DNA of 64,000 nt from Opitutaceae bacterium (GTDB lineage: Bacteria > Verrucomicrobiota > Verrucomicrobiia > Opitutales > Opitutaceae): assembly GCA_028280945.1 (NCBI GenBank), contig JANQKV010000040.1:62001-126000 (forward strand), given 5' to 3'. The translations under genes and the position numbers were made by a program. How positions within the stretch are numbered: the first letter of the stretch is position 1; the number at the start of each line of letters is the position of its first letter. The notes below the pieces were generated by a model, which saw nothing but the letters and a program-made list of their open reading frames with translations, ran no database searches and was not told the origin of the DNA. Below, piece by piece: positions 8,573-17,709 of the stretch.

Positions 8573-9277
8573 ATGGACTCCAATCCACCCCTGCCTCCCG
8601 CTCCCATCACCGTCGATCTCAAGACCAAGAATTTTATGGTCACCCTGTGGGCGATCGCCGGGGGACTGGTCGGGGTTCATGTGGTGCTCAATATCATTCA
8701 CTATCAGTTCCTCGATCTACCCTGGTTGCTTCGGCAAATCTTCGACGTGGATGAAGAGGATAGCTTTCCCACTTGGTATTCCGGAATGATCCTTTTTGTA
8801 ACCTCGATCACAGCGGCCCTGAACGCCCGCCGCGAGTCGGTCAGGGGAGGGGCGCTCGCGCCGCAGTGGACCATGCTGGGCATCGGCTTTCTCCTGCTCT
8901 CCATCGACGAAATAGCGGGCATGCACGAGACACTGAACAGCTCGGTGTCCTTTTCGTGGACCATACCGGGTGCCATTGTCGCCGCATTTGCCGGAGGGCT
9001 TTTGGTGCCGTTTTTATGGAAGCTTCCCCGGGCCTATGCGGTGAGGTTTGTCATCGCTGGAGCAATCTATCTGGGGGGAGCTTTGGGTGTTGAGGTGGCT
9101 ACTGATCCCTATGCGGAAAACGACGCTCTTAATACTCTCGCCTACAACCTGTGGACGGCCGTCGAGGAACTGATGGAGATGGCTGGGGTTTTGATCTTCC
9201 TGGAGGGAGCCCGCCGATTACTGGTTGAACGCCCCCCGGAGGTATCGGCAACGGAACTCAAAGTCACGCTGCGGTAG
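8573..9277 (+). CDS. Multi-pass integral membrane protein, unknown function
   Basis: 234 residues from ATG 8573; the frame is open upstream into the terminator, which rules out the longer version. About five to six hydrophobic segments are visible: FMVTLWAIAGGLVGVHVVLNII, YSGMILFVTSITAAL, MLGIGFLLLSIDEIAGMHE, IPGAIVAAFAGGLLVPFLW, FVIAGAIYLGGALGVEVA, and LMEMAGVLIFLEGARRLL. Acidic residues sit within or beside helices (SIDEIAGMHE; VEELMEMAG), which might bind metal or protons. I do not recognise the family. It converges on ksgA, overlapping it by 14 nt. Confidence 0.6.
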   Translation: MDSNPPLPPAPITVDLKTKNFMVTLWAIAGGLVGVHVVLNIIHYQFLDLPWLLRQIFDVDEEDSFPTWYSGMILFVTSITAALNARRESVRGGALAPQWTMLGIGFLLLSIDEIAGMHETLNSSVSFSWTIPGAIVAAFAGGLLVPFLWKLPRAYAVRFVIAGAIYLGGALGVEVATDPYAENDALNTLAYNLWTAVEELMEMAGVLIFLEGARRLLVERPPEVSATELKVTLR

Positions 9278-10115
9278 GCGAGTCCACCATGGTGGCCAGC
9301 CGCTGCCATGCCCCGAGTGGAACATCTTCGGGACGTGACTTATGTGATGCCCCATACTCCTGCAACGTGTCCACCCAGGCCGATGCCTGCTCGTGGGCAA
9401 CCTTGCGAACAAGTGAACCGATTTGTTTGCGACGCTGCTGAAAGCACTGCCGGATCAATTCCTTGGAAAGATCACCATAGACGAACGGAGTCGGCTTGAG
9501 CCGAAGATTCAGCAAATAGGAATCGACTTCGGGCGGAGGGTAAAAACAGGTCGGTGAAACCCGGTGTCCCGGTAGGATATCGTAGGCTGACTGCAACCAA
9601 ATCGAGATCGCCCCAAACTGTTTGGTGCCCGGCTTGGCTGAGAAACGGTCGGCCGTTTCACGCTGTAGCATCAAGACCATGTGAGTGGGCAGGGGGTATC
9701 GGAGAATGCTCGCCTGCCAAGGTGTCGAAATCGCATAGGGAAGATTGGCAACCACCTTAAATCCCTGGCGCGCTTCCTCGTCAGGCAGACCCGCCCGCGG
9801 ATGTTTCACCGCATCCGCTTCCAGCAGCTGAAAGCTTTCCGACCAAGTGGGGCCAATCTCATCCCGTAGATATCCGGCCATCCTCGCATCATACTCAACG
9901 GCCCAGACACGGGCTCCGTTTTCCAACAGACTGCGGCTCAACGTGCCCAGACCGGGCCCCACCTCAACAATGTGGTCCCCAACGCTCACATCCGCCAACT
10001 CGAGTGACTTCGCCACAATGTTGCCGTCGATCAGATAGTTTTGTCCCAGGTTCTTGTTGGGCCGATGCCCGAGCTTTTCCAATTCCGCCAAGGTTTGACT
10101 GAGAGTGAGAGCCAT
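9264..10115 (-). CDS. rsmA: 16S rRNA (adenine1518-N6/adenine1519-N6)-dimethyltransferase
   Basis: Also called KsgA. 283 residues: NLGQNYLID near residues 19-27, SAM-binding motif I VEVGPGLGTLSRSLL, motif II VWAVEYDARMAGYL, and catalytic motif IV NLPYAIS (NLPY is diagnostic of the KsgA/Dim1/Erm family), then a C-terminal helical domain. It dimethylates two adjacent adenines in helix 45 of 16S rRNA during 30S maturation. A stand-alone gene on the minus strand, divergent from mscS with a 94-bp gap. An Erm-type resistance enzyme is unlikely given the C-terminal domain and full length. Confidence 0.93.
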   Translation of the reverse strand: MALTLSQTLAELEKLGHRPNKNLGQNYLIDGNIVAKSLELADVSVGDHIVEVGPGLGTLSRSLLENGARVWAVEYDARMAGYLRDEIGPTWSESFQLLEADAVKHPRAGLPDEEARQGFKVVANLPYAISTPWQASILRYPLPTHMVLMLQRETADRFSAKPGTKQFGAISIWLQSAYDILPGHRVSPTCFYPPPEVDSYLLNLRLKPTPFVYGDLSKELIRQCFQQRRKQIGSLVRKVAHEQASAWVDTLQEYGASHKSRPEDVPLGAWQRLATMVDSPTAA

Positions 10116-10209
10116 CTAGCAACGAGGCGACGTGACAAATTCTCCGGCGTCAATCTCACGAACAACATAGGGTATTGACCCTAGTAAACCATTCAACGTT
10201 ATCTCAGCC

Positions 10210-11043
10210 ATGGAAGACACTACTGAAACAACCAGCGCGGTAAAGGACTGGCTCCTGACCAACGGCATTGACTGGGGCATCAACATCGTGATGGCCCTCG
10301 CGATTTTTATCATCGGTCGCATGATCGCGAATCTCCTGACCGGGATGATTCGCAAGGGCTTCGACAAAGGAGGCATGGATTCCACCTTGGCGGGTTTTCT
10401 CTGCAAGATCGCCAACATCCTGATGGTCCTGGTCGTCATTATGGCGGCCCTGAACAAGCTTGGCATCAACACCACTTCGTTTGTGGCAATTTTGGGTGCT
10501 GCCGGTCTCGCCATCGGCCTGGCCTTGCAGAGCTCCTTGGCGAACTTTGCCTCGGGGGTGATGATCATCTTCTTCCGACCTTACAAGGTGGGCGACTTCA
10601 TCGAAGCAGGTGGAACGAAGGGCATCGTGGAAGAGATCAGCATCTTCAACACCAACATGCGCACTCCACAGAATCAGGTCGTGATTTGTCCGAACGGACA
10701 GATCACCGGAGGGACCATCGTAAACTATTCGGCTAAAGACACCCGTCGAATTGATCTCACGATGGGGGTCAGCTACGACGACGATCTCAAATTGGCCAAA
10801 GACACCATCTGGAAGGTGCTCAATGCCGATGAGCGCGTGCTGAAGGATCCGGAAGCCATCGTTGGGGTGATGAATCTCGGTGAAAGCAGCGTCGACATCG
10901 TCGTCTGGTTTTGGGTGAAGTCGCCGGACTTCTTGATGACCAAACTCGACATGACCGAAGGTCTGAAGACCCAGCTCGAGGCGGCCGGCTGTTCGATCCC
11001 TTACCCGCAGCGTGACGTCCATCTTTACAACAAGAAGGCCTGA
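10210..11043 (+). CDS. mscS: Small-conductance mechanosensitive channel (MscS family)
   Basis: 277 residues, the length of the compact MscS form. N-terminal transmembrane helices (WGINIVMALAIFIIGRMIANLL; FLCKIANILMVLVVIMAALNKLGI), then the pore-lining TM3 rich in Gly/Ala (FVAILGAAGLAIGLALQSSLANFASGVMII), the beta domain (FIEAGGTKGIVEEISIFNT, PNGQITGGTIVNYS) and the C-terminal alpha/beta domain. It forms a heptameric channel releasing osmolytes under hypo-osmotic membrane tension. Transcribed alone and followed by a strong terminator. Confidence 0.94.
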   Translation: MEDTTETTSAVKDWLLTNGIDWGINIVMALAIFIIGRMIANLLTGMIRKGFDKGGMDSTLAGFLCKIANILMVLVVIMAALNKLGINTTSFVAILGAAGLAIGLALQSSLANFASGVMIIFFRPYKVGDFIEAGGTKGIVEEISIFNTNMRTPQNQVVICPNGQITGGTIVNYSAKDTRRIDLTMGVSYDDDLKLAKDTIWKVLNADERVLKDPEAIVGVMNLGESSVDIVVWFWVKSPDFLMTKLDMTEGLKTQLEAAGCSIPYPQRDVHLYNKKA

Positions 11044-11074
11044 TCGAGCACCCCCTTCAGACAGAATATGCCCA

Positions 11075-11104
11075 AAGCGCGCCTCGATAACGGCGCGCTT
11101 TTTT
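11075..11104. terminator. Rho-independent terminator between mscS and trpC
   Basis: Stem AAGCGCGCC (11075-11083) / GGCGCGCTT (11092-11100) with an 8-nt loop and TTTT tail on plus; lying between two convergent genes, it may serve both directions although the minus-strand U-run is weak. Confidence 0.85.
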
Positions 11105-11105
11105 A

Positions 11106-11900
11106 TCAGCGGAACGAAGCGAGGAGGCCTGCCGGGTCAGCCGCTTTCATGAGCGATTCCCCCACCAGGACCGCCCGCGCTCCGCAGGCCTTGGCCCGCT
11201 GGGCATCCTGGGCGGTATGGATTCCGCTTTCACTCACAGGAATCACTTCCGGAGGAAACTGCGGGATGAGCCGTTCGCTCAGAGCCAGGTCGGTCTTGAA
11301 GATGGCGAGATCACGATTGTTCACGCCGATAATCTCTGCCTGGTGGGCAACGGCGCGTTCCAGTTCCGGTTCGGAGTGAATCTCGTAGAGCGCAGCCAGC
11401 CCGGCAGCATCAGCCGCCTCCCGCAGGCAAGCCATGTCTTCATCGGAAAGGGCTCGCACAATGATCAGGATGGCACTCGCACCGTTTTCCCGCGCCTCGA
11501 GAACCTGGATGGGATGGACCATGAAGTCTTTGCGCAGACAGGGAATGGGCGCAGGGGACCGGGCCTGAAGGGACGTGACTTCCCGCAGGTCGGCGAGAGT
11601 TCCACCGAAGTATTTTTGATCGGTCAAAATCGACATACTGTCAGCACCGGCAGCCTGGTAGCGCTGGGCTTGAGTGGGAGCATTTGCCCCGGCCGCGATA
11701 TCCCCCGCCGAGGGAGAACGTCGCTTTATTTCAGCGATTACCGCGAGGTGTCCGTCCGGTCGATTAAGGGCTTGGGCGAAGGACGGAGGCGGCGGCAGCT
11801 GCCGGTTGAGCTTTTTCAATTCGGAAAGGGATACCTCGCGCGCACGTCCGGCAATTTCCTGCCGTTTCCATGCCATGATCTCTGTCAGCTTGTCGCCCAT
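11106..11900 (-). CDS. trpC: Indole-3-glycerol-phosphate synthase
   Basis: 264 residues from the ATG at 11900; the frame is open upstream but homology starts here. TIM-barrel enzyme of tryptophan synthesis that closes the indole ring of CdRP. Landmarks: VIAEIKRRSPS (catalytic Lys and Glu of the family), LTDQKYFGG, LRKDFMVHPIQV, ILIIVRAL, IGVNNRDL, VSESGIH and ARAVLVGESLM (phosphate-binding loops). It is solitary: no other trp gene is adjacent, so Trp genes are dispersed in this genome. Divergent from mazG. Confidence 0.95.
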   Translation of the reverse strand: MGDKLTEIMAWKRQEIAGRAREVSLSELKKLNRQLPPPPSFAQALNRPDGHLAVIAEIKRRSPSAGDIAAGANAPTQAQRYQAAGADSMSILTDQKYFGGTLADLREVTSLQARSPAPIPCLRKDFMVHPIQVLEARENGASAILIIVRALSDEDMACLREAADAAGLAALYEIHSEPELERAVAHQAEIIGVNNRDLAIFKTDLALSERLIPQFPPEVIPVSESGIHTAQDAQRAKACGARAVLVGESLMKAADPAGLLASFR

Positions 11901-12028
11901 GTGAGTGAGACGGATACACACCTTGTTCCCGGCGACGAGCCGGAACTGGAGGATTTTGAGTGCCACCGTGGTGGTGTCCGGCAGCTTTTGCGTGTGTTTC
12001 CGCAGAATCGTGATTTGTTCGCTCGTTG

Positions 12029-12688
12029 ATGAGCCACTTGCAGGAGCTGCGCGAAACCATTGCCCGATTACGAGGCCCCGGCGGCTGTCCATGGGACCAG
12101 GAACAAACCCACGCCTCATTGGTAAGATGCCTGATCGATGAGGTGAGCGAATTGATTGATACCATCGATCGGGCGGACTTTCCGCACATGCGCGAAGAAT
12201 TGGGTGATGTGCTCATCCAGGTCTATTTTCACGCGCAGATCGCCGAGGAGGCGGGCGTCTTTGATTTGGAAGAGGTGGCTCGTGAAGTGAACGAGAAGCT
12301 TATCCGTCGTCATCCTCACGTGTTTGGCGACCACGCAAAACTCGCGACCTCAGGCCAGGTCGTGACCAAGTGGGAAGAGATCAAAGCCCAGGAAAAGAAA
12401 AACGGAGCTCCCGATACCGGATTGTTCAAATCGCAACCACCGCGGCTTCCCGCGACCATGTATGCCGAGTCGATCTGGAAGCAGATTCAGAAAAAACAGC
12501 TCCCGGTCCCCGCGTCGGCACAGGCCGATCGTGTGCAAGAGACCGCTGATGAGCTTTCCGATTCCGAACTGGGTGAGCGTCTTTGGGTATTGGTTGCAGC
12601 TGCTCGCGCGAAGGGGCTCGATCCCGAAGGAGCCCTCCGTCAACACGCGTTGCGCGTGGTGCAAGATGTCGAAGCTGCGTCAGACTGA
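12029..12688 (+). CDS. mazG: Nucleoside triphosphate pyrophosphohydrolase
   Basis: 219 residues from ATG 12029. The MazG signature is present: RGPGGCPWDQEQTHASL near residues 15-31 and the EXXE-type metal sites EVSELIDTI and EELGDVLIQVYFHA, with a second half carrying VTKWEEIKAQEK. Hydrolyses (d)NTPs, including aberrant ones, to NMP and PPi. Its C-terminal end overlaps the start of the recombinase gene by 23 nt, so the two are translationally linked. Confidence 0.93.
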   Translation: MSHLQELRETIARLRGPGGCPWDQEQTHASLVRCLIDEVSELIDTIDRADFPHMREELGDVLIQVYFHAQIAEEAGVFDLEEVAREVNEKLIRRHPHVFGDHAKLATSGQVVTKWEEIKAQEKKNGAPDTGLFKSQPPRLPATMYAESIWKQIQKKQLPVPASAQADRVQETADELSDSELGERLWVLVAAARAKGLDPEGALRQHALRVVQDVEAASD

Positions 12689-13631
12689 GGACGCCTCCCA
12701 GGCTCCGCTGGAATTGCCACCAGAATTGCGACAAGTCTGGCTGGATCCCTTTCTGGCCTGGTTGGAGAAGGAACGACGCTACTCCGCCTACACGGTGCGG
12801 AACTATCGTCATGCCTTTGAAGGGTTTTACCGCTGGTTGGTTGAAGCCGGCATGGATGCCAAACCCTTCGACGAGCTCACTCGGCGGGAGATGCGTGATT
12901 TCATCATCGAATCCCAACGTCGACTGGAACGTCGAACCCTGCACCTCCACGTCTCGGGTTTGCGCTCCTTTTTTCGATACTGGGTCACCCGCAAACGCAT
13001 GCTCCGGAATCCCCTGACGGGAATTCCACTTCCCAGGATGGCCAAAAAACTCCCCGTGTTTCTGACGGAGTCGCAGATGCGAACCCTTTTGCTGGCTCCA
13101 CAAAAGCTGCTCGAAAACGAGACGATCGAGCCTCGCACAGCCTGGCGGGATCGGCTGGCGATGGAGTTGCTCTACGGTGCCGGACTCCGCGTAAGCGAAT
13201 TGTGCAATCTGCGCTACCGGGACCTGGACGATCGCAATCAAACCGCGCGCATCCTCGGGAAGGGGGGCAAGGAACGCCTCTGCCCGATCGGCGAGGTGGG
13301 AGCAGCGGTGCTGGTTCGATGGCGACGTGAATTCGCCGGTTCCACGAGTGCCACCCGTTTTGTGTTGGGGAAGCCTGACGGTTCACCTTCAACTCCGCGT
13401 GAGATCCAGCGGATGTTGAAGCGTTATCTGGCTTTGGTGGACCTGCCTGCTGACATCACGCCCCACAAACTGCGCCACAGCTATGCCACCCATTTGCTGA
13501 ACGCGGGAGCGGATCTGCGTTTGGTGCAGGAACTCCTTGGTCACACCAACCTCTCGACAACCCAGGTCTACACCCACGTGAGCGTTGCGCGCCTGCAGGA
13601 AATCCACCGGCAGGCACACCCCCGCGGCTGA
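12666..13631 (+). CDS. xerC: Tyrosine recombinase of the XerC/XerD family
   Basis: 321 residues from ATG 12666 (overlapping mazG). N-terminal SAM-like core-binding domain (about 20-110, FLAWLEKERRYSAYTVRNYRHAFEGFYRWL), then the catalytic domain with the full set of residues: Arg175 (GAGLRVSEL), Lys202 (GKGGKER), His267/Arg270 (PHKLRHSYATHLL), His293 (LGHTNLSTTQ) and nucleophile Tyr302 (VYTHVS). Length and motifs are those of chromosome-dimer-resolving XerC/XerD rather than phage integrases. Its significance in this window is that a dif-like site occupied by an inovirus is only 37 kb away. XerC versus XerD cannot be decided from the sequence alone. Confidence 0.9.
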   Translation: MSKLRQTEDASQAPLELPPELRQVWLDPFLAWLEKERRYSAYTVRNYRHAFEGFYRWLVEAGMDAKPFDELTRREMRDFIIESQRRLERRTLHLHVSGLRSFFRYWVTRKRMLRNPLTGIPLPRMAKKLPVFLTESQMRTLLLAPQKLLENETIEPRTAWRDRLAMELLYGAGLRVSELCNLRYRDLDDRNQTARILGKGGKERLCPIGEVGAAVLVRWRREFAGSTSATRFVLGKPDGSPSTPREIQRMLKRYLALVDLPADITPHKLRHSYATHLLNAGADLRLVQELLGHTNLSTTQVYTHVSVARLQEIHRQAHPRG

Positions 13632-13640
13632 GCCCGGGGC

Positions 13641-15914
13641 TTATTTCAACTGAAGGCGGGTCGAAGCAACATTCGCGGCAGCGTCTTCGACGTAGACCTC
13701 GACTTCCGTGGCCGTGCCAACGTCGCGGCCTGAGACCTCCGCCAAAAAGGTCTCCCGTCGAGAATCGAGAATGCCGTCGGCCGGGTGGACCAAGGTCAGC
13801 TCGTAACCGTTGTTGAAGACCAACCGCACTCCGGCAATGAGGGAGAGGGAATCGACTGCGTCCACCCGGAAAACAAAATTGCCACCAGGCAGTTCGGTGA
13901 ACTCGGCTTCCAGGGTGGGCGGACTCAGATCGATCACCAGATCGTCCGTCGAAAAGGTGACGGACCGGCGGTCGCTTTCCGCTCTGGGGGCGGACTCATT
14001 CAGCACCAGCCGGGTAAAGTAGACCCCCTCGGCCAAGGTGCGCCGGTCGAACTGAAACCAGTCGGATTCACTGTCAACCAGCAGGTCCTTCCACGCTTCG
14101 GACTTCTCGTGGCGCACCGAGAACGTGGCGGTCAGATTATCGCCATCGGGATCGGAAGTCGTCCAAGTCACCACTTGCGCGCCAGTTTCCGGTACCAGCG
14201 GGCTGGAAAGGAGAGCCTGCCTGCGTTGATCGGCGGGATTGGAATTGGTCTTCGGGGTTGATCCGATCACTTGCCCCAGCGTCAGGGAAGTTGCGGTCGC
14301 ATTGCCCGATGCACGTTCACGCAGGGCAAAGTTCGGACTGATCAGGCGAAACGACCGCAGCACGGGTCGACGATTTTGAGGAAGGAAATACAACTTGGCC
14401 TGATCCAGTTCGACGCTTTCCGAAATGGCATCCGGCAGGGAAATCGCCACCTGCACCATACGACCAGTCAGACCCTCCGCATGCCAACCGCCATCCTGAT
14501 GAACCGCCTCGACCCAGGGAGACCATCCCTCCACCGCATCTCGGCCCCGGTTCGCCCGCAGCTCAACTTTCATGCTGTCGGGATCGATTTCCCGAAGGCG
14601 ATTGAAGCGCAGGGAACCGATGTGGCTCGAAGTCTGCAGGTCGATGGCCGAGGTCTGCACACGACGGGGGCCCGGTGTCTCAAAATCGATGATGCTGAGG
14701 TTGGCCGGATTGTTCGACATCAACAAAAAGCGCCCGGCCCCGGCCAAGGGCGCCATGTCGTTGAGCTGGGCTGAATCACTGGCGGCAAAGGTGAGGGCTC
14801 GCCGCGCCACCGGATCATACCCCGCCAATTCTCCGTCATCACCACCGGGCAGGAGATAGCCCTGGGCGAACGGAACGATGCGATACATGGCCAGATTGTT
14901 GCGCGCCGAAAGCGTCTCCGGGAGTCCGTCTCCCCCGGGCAGTTTGATCAATTCGCTGCGGCCGGAGAACTTTTCCACGGGCGGGGCTTCCATGATGGAG
15001 GGAGCTTTGGCCGGCTCCTGTTTCTCCGTCTCTTGTTCGGGTTGAGCGGGCTGGACCTGGGAAGACTGCATTACCCGTCGGCGAGCCGTGCCCTTGGCGT
15101 CGACCAACGTGGCCAGAACATCGCCTTCGGGCGTGAGCAGGATATCGGTGATTTCACCCGACTCGTGATCGAGGAGAATGATCGGAGGCGAGCCTTCGAG
15201 ATCAAACCGGTAGAGATTTCCACTGGGCGCTGATCCTGCGAGCACCCGTCCTGCTTGATCGAAGGCGAGGGTGCGGAGATTCCGGTCGCGCACCGCTCCC
15301 CATCTTTCAATGCCACGATCACTCAAGTTTGCCTCCGCCGGGGCCTGAGTGAAGGCGCCGATATCAACCCGGAAAAGCAGAGCCGGATTTCCCGTCGCCA
15401 CCCACGCCGTTTCACCATCGGCTGCCACCAAGATGTCGAAAACCGAATCGGCCGGCAGTCTGGCACTTTGTTCAACTTCGCCCTCCCCATTGATCAGGAC
15501 CAAGTGGCCCTCGGGATTTCCCCCGGCGAGCAATCGGCCATCAGGGAGTCGTTTCACGACAAACACGTGACTGGCAGGTGTTTCGATCTGGTCGGTGACT
15601 TCAAAAACTCCGCCGGCGGTGTCCAATTCGACACGCAGAATTTGTCCATCCGGACCTGAGCCAATCCACCCTGAAGCCGGGGTATTGCCTGACTCCCAAT
15701 CCCACCACAGTGGGGCCACCGGGTTGCCGGCGAGCTCCCGTAAAACGGGGCCGGCAATGATTCTTCCATCCGAGCGGATGGCCAGGCCTTCGAGGTCCCG
15801 GGGAACGGCCTTTTGGTAAAAGCTGACCGATTGTGATTTGGAAAGTGTCTCGGTCGAAATCAGCGGGGGCAAACCGACCGCGACGGCGACCATAAAAACT
15901 ATGAAACGACGCAT
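13641..15914 (-). CDS. Exported beta-propeller-like protein, unknown function
   Basis: 757 residues with an N-terminal signal peptide (MRRFIVFMVAVAVGLPPLIS). The first half has repeated LPDGRLLAGG, DGETAWVATGNPALLFRVD and FDQAGRVLAGSAPSGNLYRFD segments, characteristic of a seven-bladed propeller. A low-complexity linker (QPAQPEQETEKQEPAK, about 290) interrupts it. The C-terminal part has fibronectin-like or Ig-like strands with a VVTWTTSDPDGDNLTATFSV motif. Located 16 bp downstream of the S55-domain protein in the same operon-like run. Probably periplasmic or surface; substrate unknown. Confidence 0.68.
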   Translation of the reverse strand: MRRFIVFMVAVAVGLPPLISTETLSKSQSVSFYQKAVPRDLEGLAIRSDGRIIAGPVLRELAGNPVAPLWWDWESGNTPASGWIGSGPDGQILRVELDTAGGVFEVTDQIETPASHVFVVKRLPDGRLLAGGNPEGHLVLINGEGEVEQSARLPADSVFDILVAADGETAWVATGNPALLFRVDIGAFTQAPAEANLSDRGIERWGAVRDRNLRTLAFDQAGRVLAGSAPSGNLYRFDLEGSPPIILLDHESGEITDILLTPEGDVLATLVDAKGTARRRVMQSSQVQPAQPEQETEKQEPAKAPSIMEAPPVEKFSGRSELIKLPGGDGLPETLSARNNLAMYRIVPFAQGYLLPGGDDGELAGYDPVARRALTFAASDSAQLNDMAPLAGAGRFLLMSNNPANLSIIDFETPGPRRVQTSAIDLQTSSHIGSLRFNRLREIDPDSMKVELRANRGRDAVEGWSPWVEAVHQDGGWHAEGLTGRMVQVAISLPDAISESVELDQAKLYFLPQNRRPVLRSFRLISPNFALRERASGNATATSLTLGQVIGSTPKTNSNPADQRRQALLSSPLVPETGAQVVTWTTSDPDGDNLTATFSVRHEKSEAWKDLLVDSESDWFQFDRRTLAEGVYFTRLVLNESAPRAESDRRSVTFSTDDLVIDLSPPTLEAEFTELPGGNFVFRVDAVDSLSLIAGVRLVFNNGYELTLVHPADGILDSRRETFLAEVSGRDVGTATEVEVYVEDAAANVASTRLQLK

Positions 15915-15930
15915 AATGATGAAGAAGTCC

Positions 15931-17709
15931 TCAGGGCGTGATCACCAAACTTTGGCCAATGGCTCCAGGAACCAGTCGATCCGGCATGAGGTGCTTTTCC
16001 CAGAGGACTTCGCGAGCCTTTCGTTGGAGGAATCGGGCTTCGTCGGAAGTTTGTGCGGTGCGGGCGAGCGAGCCCGGGAGCTCGGCGGTGGACGTGGTTT
16101 GGTCGGAGAAGAACTCAGTCTGAGTGACCACGGCCACATAGAACCCGTCCGGAGACCGCTGGCGCCTAAGCACATCGATGTAGGCATCCAAGTCGCGAAT
16201 CTGGCTCACCGGGTAGGTGCGTTGGCCGCCGGCCAGGAGATCCAGATTGCGACCGTTGGTAACAATCACTTCAACCTTACGTCCAACCCACTCGGCGGAA
16301 ATCGGAACCAGAACTTCCTCGATCAGGGGGCTGGATTGAAAATCACGCAACTGCACCGTTACCTTCAGCTCTTCTCCTGCCGCAACGGAGCGGTGAGAAA
16401 GACTGAGATTATCGATGCTGGTGAGGGGATTTTCATCCAGGGGAGTTATGGTGAATTCGACCGATTGAGGAAAGGCCTCCTCGACGGGATTCTGCAACCA
16501 AGTCGACAGATCGGCCGTCAACCCGCTCATGCTGTTGGCAAAACTCTTGGGCCCGGCGTAGAGGTTCTCCACCTCCAGGAGCTCACCGTCCGTGAAGTTG
16601 ACGGTGGTGCTTAAACGAAAACCTTCAGCCATGCCGGCTTCATTGCTGCCCATCACCGCCTGCGACAAGCCAATCGCAGCGATCATCGGGGTGATGCGTG
16701 TATGGCGCACGGTGGAGAACTCCAGCTGGTCGGACGGCGTGCGAATACTGATCGGCAGCATGTCAGGCCCGTCTCCCATTTCGCCATAGATGGCCGACAA
16801 ACGATCCTGACGGACGGTGCCGATGACCTGACCGGTGTTGGAGACCTTCACCGAGCTCATGTTCGAAGGCAGAATCGTAACAACCTCGGCTGTCATCATC
16901 GGCATTTCCACCTCACCCAGGCCCAGCAACGGATGGCCAAAAGCCAGCACCCGTTCACCGTCGACTTGGGAGACCGTGCCGGTGCCCGCCAAGGTAATGT
17001 CGCCCACCGCCAGTGCCGCGGCGACCGCCTGGCCGGGTTGCAGGCGGGCGAGCTCCCTCGTCCCGGATGAACCCGTTTCGGTAGTCGCGCCACCCAGCAA
17101 CGTGGTTTGGATGCCCAGCTCTTCAAGGGGCAACGCCACCAAAGCCCGCACCTGTGGTGAAATCCCGCCAAGGGCAAAAACCGGGTTGAGCGGCTGCAAG
17201 TCGGAGTTCCAGCTGCCTACCGTCTCCGTTTGGTGCGCGGGTAAAACCGGGGTCGCTTCTCCGGTAGCCGAATCGCGGGCCGCGATTTGTCGAACCTCCA
17301 AAAGATCTTCCACGGGAGTGAAACCAGCAAACCGAACCGTTTCGAATTGCTGCACCTGATAGGAAAGTGCGCCAGCCAGCCTCCCGCCGATGTAGAGAGG
17401 ACTGCCACTCATGCCGGCTACGGCGCCCATGTGCTGCACCCGATCGTCGGTCAATTCACAAAGGATCATCGACTTGCCCGGACCGAGGGCGTTTTCGATC
17501 ACTCCGGTAACTTCAACACTGAAGGGCTCTGGTTCAGTGCCGCGAAATACCGTCCAAACCTCTCCGCTCATGCCCGGCCTCAAATCCGCGAGTGGCATCA
17601 TCTCGGGAGACTGCGGCTGGGACGCGTGGACCAAACCCGTGAAACCGGCGACCAGGAGGAAAGCCGGCAGACAGAGGGCGAAGAGGCGGTTGAGTCGTGG
17701 AGTGGTCAA
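15931..17709 (-). CDS. Exported SpoIVB-type (S55) peptidase-domain protein
   Basis: 592 residues with a signal peptide. The region [33 protein letters not shown], then [20 protein letters not shown] (catalytic Ser in G-M-S-G-S-P) and [14 protein letters not shown] match the SpoIVB peptidase S55 pattern first known from Bacillus sporulation signalling; homologues in non-sporulating Gram-negatives are known but uncharacterised. The C-terminal 250 residues are unassigned. Its start overlaps the end of hemL by 4 nt (ATGA), indicating coupled translation, and the propeller protein follows. A regulatory or processing role in the periplasm is inferred from the domain only. Confidence 0.78.
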   Translation of the reverse strand: MTTPRLNRLFALCLPAFLLVAGFTGLVHASQPQSPEMMPLADLRPGMSGEVWTVFRGTEPEPFSVEVTGVIENALGPGKSMILCELTDDRVQHMGAVAGMSGSPLYIGGRLAGALSYQVQQFETVRFAGFTPVEDLLEVRQIAARDSATGEATPVLPAHQTETVGSWNSDLQPLNPVFALGGISPQVRALVALPLEELGIQTTLLGGATTETGSSGTRELARLQPGQAVAAALAVGDITLAGTGTVSQVDGERVLAFGHPLLGLGEVEMPMMTAEVVTILPSNMSSVKVSNTGQVIGTVRQDRLSAIYGEMGDGPDMLPISIRTPSDQLEFSTVRHTRITPMIAAIGLSQAVMGSNEAGMAEGFRLSTTVNFTDGELLEVENLYAGPKSFANSMSGLTADLSTWLQNPVEEAFPQSVEFTITPLDENPLTSIDNLSLSHRSVAAGEELKVTVQLRDFQSSPLIEEVLVPISAEWVGRKVEVIVTNGRNLDLLAGGQRTYPVSQIRDLDAYIDVLRRQRSPDGFYVAVVTQTEFFSDQTTSTAELPGSLARTAQTSDEARFLQRKAREVLWEKHLMPDRLVPGAIGQSLVITP

